Source: Vitrella brassicaformis (taxonomy: Eukaryota; Sar; Vitrellaceae). Taken from it: a stretch of DNA of 32,065 nucleotides. Shown piece after piece: positions 8,043-22,389 of this stretch. Each line of letters starts with the position of its first letter. Within the stretch, counting starts at the first letter, position 1. The notes under the pieces are model-generated. The model was not told the DNA's origin and did not search any database. It saw only the letters and a list, made by a program, of their open reading frames with translations. The stretch lies in NCBI GenBank assembly GCA_001179505.1, contig CDMY01000443.1, positions 18,919 to 50,983 on the forward strand, read 5' to 3'. Position numbers and translations under genes: made by a program.

Positions 8043-10635
8043 CTACGCGGCCTTGCCTTGGGCCTCTGCCGGCGGCGATGTCTGCGCCGGCTCGGCCACC
8101 GACGATGCACCTGATGTGCCGATCTCGATGCGACGCTTCTTAACTTGCAAGGGCCCTTCGCCGATCTCCCTGGAACGACACAAAAAGCGGCAATACACAG
8201 CGAGCAGACGAGCGTTGTTGATGAGGTTTGTGTCTCTGTCTGGCATCTCACTTGGCCTGTGCTACGATGACGGTCTCTTTGGTGTGGTCCAGCTGGGGGG
8301 CGCCGAACGAAGCATCCATCTGAGAAACAGACACGGGGAAATGGGACTGCTCGCCTGCCTATCCACCTCTCTCCCTCACCCGTGCGAGTGCGTTGCCGAG
8401 TTTGCTGGCCTCTGTGATGACTTTGGCGCGCACCTCAGCCGTCATGACGTCACCCGAGCCCTCCTCCTCGCCCAAAGACTCCTCAGCCTTGGCGCCCGCC
8501 TGCACTCAGCAAATGGATGGATGAGACACGATGGATGGGAGGAATGGATGCGCTGCTTACTTGGATGAGGGCACGGTAGCGCTCCAGCTGCATGAATGGT
8601 GCATTCATGGCCGAGGTTAAGAGGGCACGTACACGGGGGCGCTTTGCGGGTGTGTGGTTGTGTGCACTCACTGACCTTGGTGTCTATCTCCTCTAGGTTC
8701 TCCTTGCGCGCAGCCTGCTCCTCAGCTGCACACCACACCAACACCAAGACACACATTAGACAGAGAAGGCATGGGACGGCAGGCCTGTCTGTCTGTCTGT
8801 CTGTCTGTATTACCGTCTAGTGTGACGCCATCGACATTGCTGAGGGCCTTCTCTATGTGCTCCTTCGCCAACTGACATCAAACCGCACACAGAGAACATA
8901 CGTGGTGCAACAAGTCGCGTGTTTTTTGTGGGATGCATGACCTCGAACGCTTTGATGACGTTTGCGTTGTCCTTCAGGTGCTCGTAGGCGTGGGCAGCCT
9001 CCATGCAACTGTACAAAAAACATCCACACAACACAACACACACACTCACAGATGTGTCTTCTCTCTCTGTCCTTGTCTGTGGGGGTATCTCTTACTTGTT
9101 GATGAGTTCGTGGTACGACAGTTTGTGCTCCAGGGCGGTCTTCATGCCGGCGTCGTACTCCTGCACACGCCACGCACACCACAACCATACACACCCGTTC
9201 CAGACATGTGTGTGTGTATGCGTACCTGCACCGCCTGCTCAAAACGCTTTTGGATGGTCAGAAGGTCGCCCAGCCTGACAGACAGACAGACAGACAGACA
9301 GACTGGGGCGCATGTCGGCATGCATGCCGTTCATGGGAGGTCTTTGTGCCCTCGACTGACTGTCTGTGTACACGCAGTACCGACCGTGTTTTGGCGAAGA
9401 GGATGGCTTTGACGTCGCCCATGTCCACCTGCTCGCCCTCCTTCTGCTGCCTGCAGAATAAGAAATGTACACATGGATGAGTCCAAGCCAGCGAACGACC
9501 CCGTGAGCGCCTGCGCACTTGTCTATCTTGTCACGGTAGCACTTCCACCCCAACTCCAACGTGTCCCACGCCAACTGCATGACATACATACATACACACA
9601 CAAAACATGTGAACGTGCGTGCACGGGTGAGCGCATCTACGTAAATTCCTCCACGTACCGCCATGTCCTCCTCTGTATCGCCCTGCATCTCTTCGTCACC
9701 ATCGTCACCATTCTCGCCGCTACCCTCACCCCCCTTGGCCCCCTCTTCATCCCCAGCCTTGACTACCTCCTCCCCTGCCCCCTTCTCCTTCTCCTTGGTC
9801 TCGCCGCCCGTCACCTCAGGGTCCTTGGTCTTGTTCTGCTCGGCCCCGCCATTGCCGTTGGTGGCGGTGGCAGTCTCGGGTTTCTTGTCCTCCTTCTCCC
9901 TCTCATTATTGTCCTTCATGTCCTCATCCTCGTCATCTTCCTGGTCGTCGCCATCCCCGCCGCCGCCACACATGACGTCGATGAGGGGCTGCATGGTGTT
10001 GCGCATCAGATCCGCCTCCGAGTTCTCCAACAGGAAGTCGCTGACACACACACATACAAACGATAAGATGGTGTGGGGCGGTGGATCTCTGTGTCTGTGT
10101 GTGTTGTGTGTACCCGTAGTTGAGGTAGTAGGATGCGAGGTCGGGGTGGAGGCCGTTGGCGTCCTTGTGCTCCTCAGTCCTGCAGGCCATCAACACACAG
10201 ATCAAGGAAAGCCGTGCAGCTAAGCCGTGCTTGCCGACCTGCGCGTGTCTGTGTGTGTACTTGATGGCGAGTGCCTTGGACAGGAACGCTGTGGCCTTCT
10301 GAATGTTGTCCGCCCGCAGCTCCATGGCCTTCTCCGTCAACAACTTGGCTACCACATCCGGACCTGACATCCATCATTTGGCCATCACAGCCCAGCAGCA
10401 CAGATCTCCGTCAGATCCCCCCACTCCCTGGCTGCCTCTTACCTTTCTCCTTGACCATATCGTCATACATGGCTATCTCTGCGGCCTGCTCGTCCTCTTC
10501 GTCCTCCTCCTCCTCGCCCTCCTCCTGACCGCCCTCGCCCTCCTTTGCTATCTCCATTTTCGCATCCTCCGCCGCCTCCTGGGCCTGCTGCGCAGCCGTA
10601 CCCGCGTCCTTCTCACCAGCAGAAGGCTCACTCAT
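8043..10635 (-). CDS. NASP-like (SHNi-TPR) histone chaperone
   Basis: Fifteen exons close in phase to 498 residues: 10635-10443, 10363-10261, 10179-10114, 10040-9659, 9574-9519, 9450-9385, 9274-9226, 9160-9096, 9008-8942, 8871-8814, 8725-8676, 8587-8561, 8499-8380, 8319-8252, 8169-8043. The N-terminus is acidic. A TPR helix pair (AMELRADNIQKATAFLSKAL) follows, then LHPDLASYYLNYGDFLLENS, then an Asp/Glu/Lys-rich insert of about 105 residues (to ~248), then AWDTLELGWKCYRD and TPR helices (LLTIQKRFEQAVQEYDAGMK; EAAHAYEHLKDNANVIKAFE). An acidic loop inside the TPR array and the LAW.xLEL repeat are hallmarks of NASP/Sim3/Hif1, which bind H3-H4 or H1 and deliver histones in the nucleus. A basic signal, VKKRR (466-470), lies near the C-terminus. 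The ATG at 10635 is chosen; the frame upstream has only TTG. Confidence 0.9.
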
Positions 10636-10740
10636 GGCGGCAGCAAAAGTGATCTCCAATTGGACCAGTGTCTACGCTTGTAAACTGAAGTAAAACTGAA
10701 GATTCGTTGACCGCGAACTTGATGGAGGATGGAGGCTAGG
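10636..10740. promoter_or_regulatory. Divergent promoter, NASP-like / kinesin-10
   Basis: Only 105 bases separate the two start codons, so both 5' leaders and the core promoter must share this interval. It contains a CCAAT (ctccaattgg, about 10653) and ccgcgaacttg (about 10718), one mismatch from the GCGAGCTTG word seen at other starts. Confidence 0.5.
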
Positions 10741-13700
10741 ATGGAGGGGAAGGGGGAGAGTAGGACGGAGAATGTCCGAGTATGGTAAGCGACTGCACAG
10801 AACCTTGACAGAGCCTGTGCCTCCAAGGCCGACATTGTTGCTTTCTCATGTAGTGCGAGGATTCGCCCGGTGCGTCCAGGTAAGGAGAGCAGCGACAAGT
10901 GTGTCGAGATCCCTGACCACCAGTCCCCAGCTGGTGATCAGGCTGCTGGGGCCGCAGCGGCAGCAGCTTCTTCCAGCAGCGCGGCTGCAGTAGCCAAGAG
11001 GGATGGCGATGCACGGCAGCTGCTGTTCAAAGACCCCAGGCACCGTGGGCAGGCAAAACTGTACACGTAAGATCATCAAGATGCTCTATTCTACCCCACG
11101 AAGGCGTGTGTGTATGTGTCTAGGTTGGACGCTGTGTATGGTGAGGATGTGTCTACGAGAGCCATCTTCGAGAAGGAGTTCCAGCCGTGCATCGCCGACC
11201 TCTTCCAGGGCATCTCCACCACCATCTTCGCACACGGGGCGTCGGGCTCCGGCAAGACCCACACCATGCACGGCACAGTCGATGGGCAGCCTGGTGTGGC
11301 GCAGATGTGTGTGGAGGAGTTGCTGAGCGTGAGGGAGAGGGAGGGGGCGAGCGTGCGGCTGCTCTTGTCGTTCTTTGAAATCTACAAAGAGAAGATACAG
11401 GACCTCATGCAGGTAGGTATCTGAGGAGCTGGGGAATGTGTGTGTCGTGTGTGTCCATGGAATGGTGCGCTGTTGTTTGCATGTGTTCATGGCATATGCA
11501 GGAGGGTGAGACGGCGTTGAGCATGCTGCAGGGAGGGGATGGGCGCGTTGTTATCAAGGGCCTCACCGAGAGCCCCTTCGATGACATCCACTCCTTCGAC
11601 ACAGCATACAGAAGGTACTACACCACATTGAAAGTCCTCGTCTGCTTGAGTGTGTGTCTGTCGGTGTCCGCAGGGCGTTGGGCAGGCGCATAGTCGGCAA
11701 AACTAGCCTCAATGAGGGTGCAGAGATGGCGAAATACCGGCCATGGATCGTTCCCTTCCCTCTTGTGTGGTGCATGCAGGTTCGAGTCGCAGCCATGCGT
11801 GTGTGCAGGTGAAGGTTGAGCGGCTCGACAGACAGCAGCAGATGAAGCGCGGACCCAAAGGTGCCTTACACCGAATGCACGTACCCACACAAAACGATGT
11901 ATGGGTCTGTCTGGGGATGCGACGTGGACATGCAGGTGCGTCGCTGATGACGTCTCACGACTTCAGCGCCCCTTTGACGGGAAAGCTGAGTCTCGTTGAC
12001 CTGTCCGGCTCAGAGGACAACCGACAGACAGATAACACAGGTATGTGGGTGAGCAAAAGGCAGCTGCAGGGAGACCCACACTGCGACCGAATACCCATCA
12101 GGCGAGCGCATGGTGGAGTCTAACTTCATCAACACGTCGCTGTTCGCTCTCGGTGAGTGAACACACACACATACACACGGACACACAAAGAGAATATGGC
12201 CGACGCGTGTGTGCCATGTGTGTCTGATGGTGCAGGCAAAGTGATCGATGCGTTGAAGAAGGGTCTGCGTCGCGTGCCCTACCGCGAGTCCAAGCTTACC
12301 CGACTCCTCGAGGACTGCCTGGGCGGCCGCAACCACGCCACCATGATCTGCACGGTATGTAGCCATCACGAATCACACATCGCTCAGTGGACGTATAGTT
12401 GCCTGGCCTCTATGTGTGTGCGTGTCTCCGTGCAGCTGAGCCCGTCCATCACGCACCACCAGGCCACATACAACACACTCAAACTCTCCACCGAATGCAT
12501 GTATGTCTACCCCACACTCACGCATCACACGCTTCTCCACACTTATTTTTTCATGTGGCATTTCTCAGGTCGGTTCAGAACACGGTGGTCAGCGAGCCAT
12601 CCGAAGCCGTCCCGGCCCAGCCCCCCGTCGATCGCAGGAAGCGCCCCCAGCTGGACAACAACCCTCCCCCGCAGGTCGACAAGAAGAAGCCTTCCAAGAA
12701 GCGCGCCCCGCAGCCGTCCATGGCACCCGCCGCCCCACCCACACCGCCCAAACGCCAGCGGCTCGACCCACAGCAGCAGCAGCAGCAACAACAGCAAGAG
12801 CAGCAGAAACAGAAGAGGAGGGAGCAGAAGCAGCGAGAACGGCGCATGTCTCGGATACCCATGCCATCCATGTCTCGCCGGGCATCGCGTCATGTCGAGA
12901 GGGGCTTCGTGGCGCCTGGGGGTTTTGGCTGTGGAGCGGGGCGTGCTGGGGATGTTGGGGAGTTGGAGGCTGCAGAGGCTGATGAGGGTGCGGCTGGGTA
13001 AGAGCAGGAAGAGAGTGTGCTGTGTGTGCATTTCTCGGTTGGTTTCTCGTGTGGGTATGCCACCAGTTGGAATGTAGACCAGGGCAATCGCAACGAGGAG
13101 GGCGGTGCTGTGGCGGCTGCTGCTGCAGCTGGTCCAGCCACGGCGATCCGTCTGGTGCGTGAAGATGAGCCCATGCAGCCGTCACCACCCAACCGTCCCC
13201 CACTGGACGAGGACGCAGAGGTATGCACACACCCAAGAATCATGGCTGCCACGGTATAATGCGGCGTCTGGCCATCCGTCCATCAGGACTGTGTAGCTGA
13301 GGCGATGGAGGCCGAGAAGCGCGGCGACCTGCAGGCTGCCGTCAAACACCTCAAACAAGGTAGGTCAGGCTGACCAATCGAAAGATAGATACGATCCAAA
13401 TGGGTGTGGTGTGGGTGTGTTGCAGCCCTTCAGATCGGCGGGCCGAGGCTGGCGAAGAAGCGCTTGACCATCCGTCGTCACATCGCCAAGCTGGGGGCCA
13501 ACCACACACAGGATGGAGACGAACCTCAACAACGGGAAGAAGGACGACACCCACACGCCGCGGCACCTGCCGCCGCTGCTGCTGCTGCTGCTGCTGCTGC
13601 CGCGCCCCGCTGTCCGCCCCCTGTCGATGCTCCTGAAGACATCGCAGGCCTGCCAGCCCCCATGGACATCGATATTGACCGACCCGCCATGATGCCCAGG

Positions 13701-14710
13701 CAGCCCCGGAAGAAGCGGCTGCAGCAGCTCGGCGAACCCATCATGCCCTCCCGCATCCCCAGGAGACGCAAGACGCCCAAGCCCGTCCCGCAGCCTCGCG
13801 ACCCCTCACCGCCACCAGCAGCACCAGAGGATGAAGGCGAGGAGGACCCTCCGACGGTCATTCGGCTGTCACGGGGACCCAACATGAGCATGGAGCGGAT
13901 GAAGAAGCGAATGGACAACAACCGGCGGCAGCAGCAGATGAGGGGACGGGTGGGTGTGGATGCGGAAGAGGGTGACGCAGAGGAGTCCAGGAGGGTTCTC
14001 AAGCTGTCGGGCAAGGGCAAGCGGCGGGTCGTGAGGAAGAAGTACCCTCGGGGGGCGGCCGCCGCGATTGCTGACCACCAGCAGCAGGATTATCGTGTTG
14101 ATGGGGGCAGGGCAGGCGAGAAGGGGGAGCGGGAGGACGGGGGTGAGGGCGGTGGTGATAGGGAGCCGTCAGAGTGCAGCAGCGTCGTGGCCATGGACCT
14201 AGACAATGCCGCTAGGGTATGCATGCGCACTTTTACCCACCGAACCACCCAGGCGCAGGTGTTGATGTGTGCAGGCCAGGTTGGAGTCCAGGTTGCTGGA
14301 GATGATCAACACAGCATCTCACAAGGAACTCAAGTCAGATGGAGACACACTTAGACGGCGACATGATAGCCGCGTGTGTGTGTGTGTTTGTGTGTGTGGA
14401 TACAGGTCGTTGAAGCGCGTTGGTGACAAGGCTGCCGACGCCATTATAGCATACCGGTCATGCAACAACCCACTCAAATCGGTACATGCCTATGTGGGCA
14501 AAGAGAGATCTACAACTTCCATGACCAGAAAATGGAATATTATGCATGTTGTCGGCTGTGTGTGGTTGGGCGGGCACGGTGCAGCTGGATGAGTTGCCAT
14601 TGATCGGCATCAATCGGTTCAACTGCAACAAGTTCATAGCTGACAATCTCAAGGACATGGCCAGCAAAGGCATGCACCACCATGCCTCTGGCACTGGCGG
14701 TGTGGACTGA
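10741..14710 (+). CDS. KIF22: Kinesin-10 (Kid/KIF22-like) chromosome-associated motor
   Basis: Seventeen exons close to 943 residues: 10741-10784, 10854-11066, 11124-11412, 11502-11614, 11674-11717, 11780-11860, 11936-12040, 12102-12152, 12236-12354, 12436-12500, 12569-12997, 13067-13220, 13287-13359, 13426-14216, 14275-14333, 14406-14481, 14585-14710. The motor opens with [15 protein letters not shown]; the P-loop is GASGSGKT (124-131), switch I is NEGSSRSH (233-240), switch II DLSGSE (283-288), then [17 protein letters not shown] basic region with a polyglutamine run follows, then a polyalanine run (12 Ala) and [12 protein letters not shown] clusters. The C-terminus has a helix-hairpin-helix pair ([35 protein letters not shown]). 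Kinesin motor plus C-terminal HhH defines Kid, which binds DNA and pushes chromosome arms in mitosis. The motor is at the N-terminus, so it should be plus-end directed. Confidence 0.92.
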
Positions 14711-14975
14711 TACAAATGGATGAATGGAGGAAGGGATCGATGGATAGACACCAATATACATACGTTCGTTGCGTGTATGGGACATCCCTGAGACAATTTC
14801 TCTGTGCGGGGGGAGACACATGGGTTCGCACGTAACACTGAATCGTCCGTCGGTCGTCATTGTCACTTCATTGGGCAAATCACACACCAACAAGCATGTG
14901 TACTCACCCCCCTTCCTCCTCACCCACCCACCACATTGACAGAGAGGCCGTCTCTGCCTGTCTGTCTGTCTGTCT

Positions 14976-17900
14976 CTATCGTGTGGTCATCCAGCCCCTC
15001 GACGGCAGTGGTGGCATATCATCCCCCACGTCGCTCCCTTCGCCCATCCCCACACCCACAGCCTTGAGCATCAGCTGCTGGGTCGCCGCAGCTCGGTTGG
15101 GCGTGTCAAGTATGGGTGTCCGCCTCTCCCTGTGGATCTTGCCCACCACCTGTGTCGACCAGTCTTTGCTTTTCCTCTCCTTCCTCTGCTCCCTAGTTGA
15201 CGCCAGATAGCTCGCTGATTCATCGTGCTGCCGTGGCTGGCGGCGAATGATGTGTGCGAGGGTCTCGGGGTGCTGTCTGCGCTTTATGGCCAGGTGGAGG
15301 CATGCCCGTGGGGTGGTGTGGGTGCTGGCCTGGATGTCGTGGATCAGACGCTCGGCACGCTCACGCTCAGCCAGATTGAAACGGGCCTAAATTGAAGGAG
15401 AGAGAGAGACACAAAATACCCACAGATACTCATCCTCTGTGCTCTTTTTCCCGACCGTTTGCGCAAGGAACTGTCTCCTTTCGGCTCGCCTTTCCGCTGC
15501 CGACTTGTGCGGTGTGCCAGCATCTTGCTGCTGTGGTTTGGCAGAGAGGTTGAATATGTCGGCCCTGGTGTCTGCCTCGAGGATGATGCAGTTGTGTGGG
15601 GGCGGCGGGTGGATGAACAGCGTCTGATGCGGCAGCGCGGACCGGCGACGCGCGTCCCGTATCTTCAAACATCACAACCAACACAAACAAGAGACAGGAA
15701 ATGCGAGCTGACCTGGTGTGCATTCTGTGCATACTTACCACAGCCCTTCTGGACTGCAGAACGGGCGGGTGTTTCAGCAGCTCCTCCCAGTCGGTGTGGG
15801 CCACGCTCGCAGCCCTGCTCTCACGATGGGCCGATGAGGACTTCTCCTCCTCCTCCTCCGCCTCCGCACCGAAGCGCAGCTGCCTCGCCTGCCCAGCCGT
15901 GGGAGGCACCGACTCTTCCTTCTCTTTGTCGGATGGTTCCTGCTCTTGCTGTGGCAGTGCTGTGCCGGGGGGTGGCGGTGAGGGGACAGATGGGGACGAT
16001 CGGGTGGCAGGGGACGACGCATAAGATGGCGGAGCACCTGGGAGGGAGGCGCATGCATGCTTTCGTGGGTCTTTTGTCATGGGCTGCTTCCTTACCGATT
16101 CTGAGTGAAAACTCTGTGGATGCCATCGAGACGCTCTCCGTGTCGGCCCAGTCTATCATCATTCGGTCCCACGGAGCAGACTCCAAAAAGTCCCGCTTGC
16201 TCGTCCTTGATGTCGCCCTCGAGGCCACCCGGGGCATCTTGACGTGCAGCCGACTGCTCGACGACAAAGCCAACGCGCGGAGGTGCGAGCGGTCTGGGCG
16301 GTGGCCGCCCTTCTCAGAGACTGGATGCGCGCGGCCCTCATAATGGACGCTCCGACGCTTCGGGGGCTGTAGAATGGTAGGGATGGAGAAAGAGATATAC
16401 ATGGATTGCCAAGAAGGATGTTCTGTCCGATTGATGGGTACCGGTTTGTCGGTCTCCTCTTCTCCCACGAGCAGCCGTGCCTCCCTGAATAGCGCCGACT
16501 GTCTTTCAGCGCTCTCGTCCAGCGGGTCGAAGTCCTCCAGCGCACTCTCACTCAGCAGCTCGGCCAGCCTCCCCGCATCCCCCCGGCCGCGCTTGCCCAG
16601 CAACTCCTCCTCGATGTCCTCAGCCAGTGGCAGCATCCTCACAGGCTCACCGATGCCATTGCCCCCGCCCTCATCGTCAATGTCCATTCGGTCAACCTGC
16701 ACCATGGCTTTGCCGTATCTGACTTCTGCAATGTCTTCTGGGTCCTCTGTGGCCTGGCTGCTGCCGGGGCCACCCTGGTCCCCTGATGACGTGTGGTGGG
16801 AGTTGGATGAACGCCGGTTGGGGGTCGGCCGCGATGAGACATCCCCGGCACTGCGAGACACACCGCGGGTGAGTGCCTTGTTGCGGCCTATGCGTGGGAG
16901 GTAGTCAACACAACACAGAGGGAATAACGCGTTTGTGGTGAGCAGGGCCTGCCTCATCCGACGTACCTTGTGGTGAGTTGATGCGCGACCGGCTGCGTGC
17001 CATTGAATGCCTGCTCGCCGGCATCGCACTGGGAGGCACCGGGGAGTTGCCGCTCCCTGCAGGCATGTTGGCCAGCTGCATCAGGTGCAGCTGGCTTTCC
17101 AACATGCCGATGACGCTGTTCTGCCGGACGGCCATGGGCGTCCCCTCACTCGACGGCCGCTGCTGCTGTGGCATGTCCCTCGAGGGCGGGATGGGGCTCA
17201 CGGAGGGAGGAGGTGGGGTGGATGGCCGTCTTAAGGCGGGGCTTGTGTCGAACTCCTCGTCCAGGAGGGCCTGCTGCAGCAGAAGCTCGTCTGCCTCGAC
17301 GCCACGCAGCGTGGAGAAGGCGCCCGGTGCCATTTTGAGGCGTCGGAGGTTGTAGCGGCACTTCTCGATGATGCTCTCGGTGGCCATTTCGCGAAATGAC
17401 GGACCGTCCAGGGCGTTCACCACCCTGAGTGACCGGATACCCAGTGAGGTACGAGAAGGGTGTGTCTCTGGCGACGGATCGGTCAAGTTGCCGTCTCACT
17501 TTTTGTTGAATCCAAATACGAGGTGAGCCATGCGGTCGGCCTTGTCCGAGAGCACACGGATGTGCTGCAGCGTCTTGAGCGCCTCATCCTGGTGCGATGG
17601 CCGGTTGCAGTCGAGAGCTTCACTGACAATACATACAGCAAAGATGGCACATGACGTCCATCCATTTAAGATGTACACACACATTCTCTCCTCATTCCAC
17701 CCTACCGCAGCAGCTGCTGCACGAACCCGGCCTCCACCAGCTTCTCTGTGAGCGACCTCGACCGCGCCGCTAGAAGCCCCAGCAGCAGCCCACGCATCAG
17801 ATGAGAGACGTCCTCAATGCGGGTTTTTGCCTTGCTGAGCATCAACGGCTGCTTGTCCTTCGCCTGCAGCTGGTCCCTCGTCACCTTCTGATCCGTAGCA

Positions 17901-19633
17901 GTGCCAAGCCGCCTCAACAGGCGGTTGCCTCCGGCCTCCTCGCTTTGTCTTCTCTCCCCCACACCAATCTTCGGCGATCCGCCCATCAGCTTGGCTTTGC
18001 TGCCAACGCTCAGACGCTGCTGAGAGTCCATGTCTGGTGTCATCGCAATCGGCGCCTCCCCCTTGGCCATGGCCTGCACGTGGTCCGGTGGCAGCTTGTC
18101 AGATAGGAGGAGGTTGGACAGCCGCCGCATGGTCTGCTGCCCCGCGAGTGCTGCTGCCGTCTTGGCCCTCTTGTTCCTCCGGCCAGCGAGGTGTGGTGGC
18201 GGCGGGGTGGTTGGCGGGACAAGTGACAGGGCCAGGGGGGGATGTGGCTCGCTCTGGATGGCCTGCTTGAGGACGCTGTGACGGGCGAGTTGGAGCTGGG
18301 AAACAATGCCCAGGGGAGAGAGGGAGAGTTAGTGGACAGAGAGGGGAGAGAGATGAGCTAGCAAATGTCATGTTTTACTGCTTTTTCTTCTTCGAGTCTG
18401 TCTTTGAGGGCTCTGATTTCGATCGCTGTGTTGATGTCTCCCTGCCTGCAGTAGATCGACAGCAACGAAAAAGAACAGACACACAACACATGCAGACATG
18501 GCTGGTCCGCAGTCGGTGCCAGTGTGCTCCACCCTTCCAGATCGCCGATCTGCCTGAGAGCGAAAGCATGAAGGCGTTCGTCGCATCGGAGGCGAGTGAC
18601 CATGGTCTCCAGTAGAGTGAGAGCCTCAGCCATGCACCGAATGTCACCACGCTGCAGATTCCCACACACAGAGACGGACAATCAGCTCAGTGCCATTGTG
18701 TCTCCTTTCTGTCTCTTTCTCTCTCACCTCCAAGAAGACTACCGTCCTTTCGATGATCCTTTCCTGCCAATATCCATCCATGAAGACCTCTCCCCTCCCC
18801 CTTTCGCCGCTCTCCTCCACCAGCACGGTGACGCTCTGCATGGCCATCCGCACCCTGGCTGATGAGAACGCGCCGCTCGTGGGTGCCTTTCTGTTGGTCC
18901 GCGGTGGCTCCATCAGACGCAGCACGGTCTCCAGGACACGCGGCTGGTGGACGGGGTTGTTGCGAAACAGCGTGCAGAGTAGCTTGCCGATCATTACGAT
19001 CGGCTCCCACCTGAGCACGTCCCTGCCGCACTCAAGCACCTTCGGCAGCACGTCACACCCCCCATGGCCGCCGCACAGCCGCTCCTTGGCCCCTTTTCCC
19101 CCACAGGCCACCCGATGCAGCACCCACAGAGCGAAGAACCGGTCCTCATCGCTGGCGTCATAGTCCAACCCTAGCATCTGTGCCAGCAACACAACTGCAC
19201 CCGTCGTGAACAAGGCCTCGTGAATGACGCTTTGGCCCCCGCCTCCCCGCAGCAACGTCATCAGGGCCCTCAACTGCACCCCAAGCGCGAATCCCCGGAC
19301 GAGTGACAGCTGCAGCCAGGACACGAGCTTCAGAGCAAAGGGCAGCAGCGAGGGGCCGAATGCACGGCCGTCATCGAGGGCGAGATACGGCGGCAGGTAG
19401 CAGATGACATAGTCGCAGAAGGTGAGCAGAAGCTCCACGCGCCTCTCCCAGGAAGCATCGGCGAATTCCTTTTGTGTTTTGGCGAGCCAGTTGGTGTGGG
19501 AAGGGGGGAGGTGAGGGTGCTTCGATTCGCAGGGAGGGGCGGTGTCGTTGTACAGCGGCAGGGCCAGTTGTGTGGACGAGGGGGTGAAGAGGCGGACGCT
19601 CCCCATAGTCTTTTGTCTTCTCTTTCCCTGCAT
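14976..19633 (-). CDS. Large protein with armadillo-like N-terminus, unknown family
   Basis: Eleven exons close in phase to 1310 residues: 19633-18728, 18651-18533, 18445-18379, 18295-17706, 17622-17500, 17424-16967, 16887-16442, 16366-16096, 16037-15739, 15662-15420, 15386-14976. The first about 400 residues are repeated amphipathic helices (VELLLTFCDYVICYLPPYLA; LLRGGGGQSVIHEALFTTGA; EALTLLETMVTRLRCDERLH), which resembles an armadillo or HEAT fold. The middle is basic and Ser/Pro-rich with helical islands (HLMRGLLLGLLAARSRSLTE; HLMQLANMP). The C-terminal third is low complexity and acidic, then basic (REQRKERKSKDWS). I recognise no specific family; a scaffold role is plausible. The ATG at 19633 is the first in frame; 19606 is an alternative. 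The last exon (14976) has no ATG near its start and would be missed by a simple ORF search. Confidence 0.75.
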
Positions 19634-19805
19634 TTCGTTGACGTTCACGCAGAACACTCGGCAGCACGGTGACCGGCCTTCTTTGCACTGGGGAAACAAT
19701 CTCGGCTTGCGCGCTTAGCAAGCAGATCTGAGCTTGCGCTTTCGAAAAGGGCGTTTGATTCATCCATTTCCACAGATCCCGAGCGCGGCATCAGCACTCT
19801 ATCCG
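19634..19805. promoter_or_regulatory. Divergent promoter, armadillo-like gene / UCK-UPRT
   Basis: The start codons are 172 bases apart. The interval holds ggcttgcgcgcttagcaagc and gagcttgcgctttcgaaaag (about 19704-19748), related to the GCGAGCTT word of the other divergent starts. Confidence 0.45.
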
Positions 19806-22032
<2,227 letters not shown>

Positions 22033-22389
22033 GTTTTGACGATTGGATGGATGAATGGAAGCTATGAGGGCCTGGCGCTACAGTAGGATAGGATGTGGGT
22101 CATTTTGGTGTGTAGAAGTGAGGTGGGTGGGTGCATGTGTGGACGTGTGCATGCATTTGCTTGTACCATGGAAGGATGGTATCGCAGCGGACCAGCGATC
22201 AAAACAACCATTTAACACAAAGTGTCTTTCGATCCACTGCATCCCATCAGTCGGTCAGAAGTTCTCCACCCCCACTCTCCCCCATGTCAACTGAAGAAAA
22301 CACCATCTCCGCCTCTGCACACACACGGGAGACACGCACCCACACTCACGCACACTAGAGCTACAGCCCCTCCCAACCCCGCCCCTCGT
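22033..22389. other. Convergent 3' intergenic region
   Basis: This lies between the ends of the UCK-UPRT gene and the four-TM gene. It has a GGAT/GAATGGAT-rich stretch after the stop and CA-rich DNA near 22315-22355. No gene is seen. Confidence 0.6.

Noticed and set aside
9663-10066. Plus-strand hydrophobic ORFs opposite the NASP acidic exon
   Set aside because: They are antisense readings of Asp/Glu codons (Leu/Ser/Pro-rich) and do not fit splice sites.
10636-10659. N-terminal extension of the NASP-like protein
   Set aside because: It starts at TTG, not ATG; the ATG at 10635 is the first true start.
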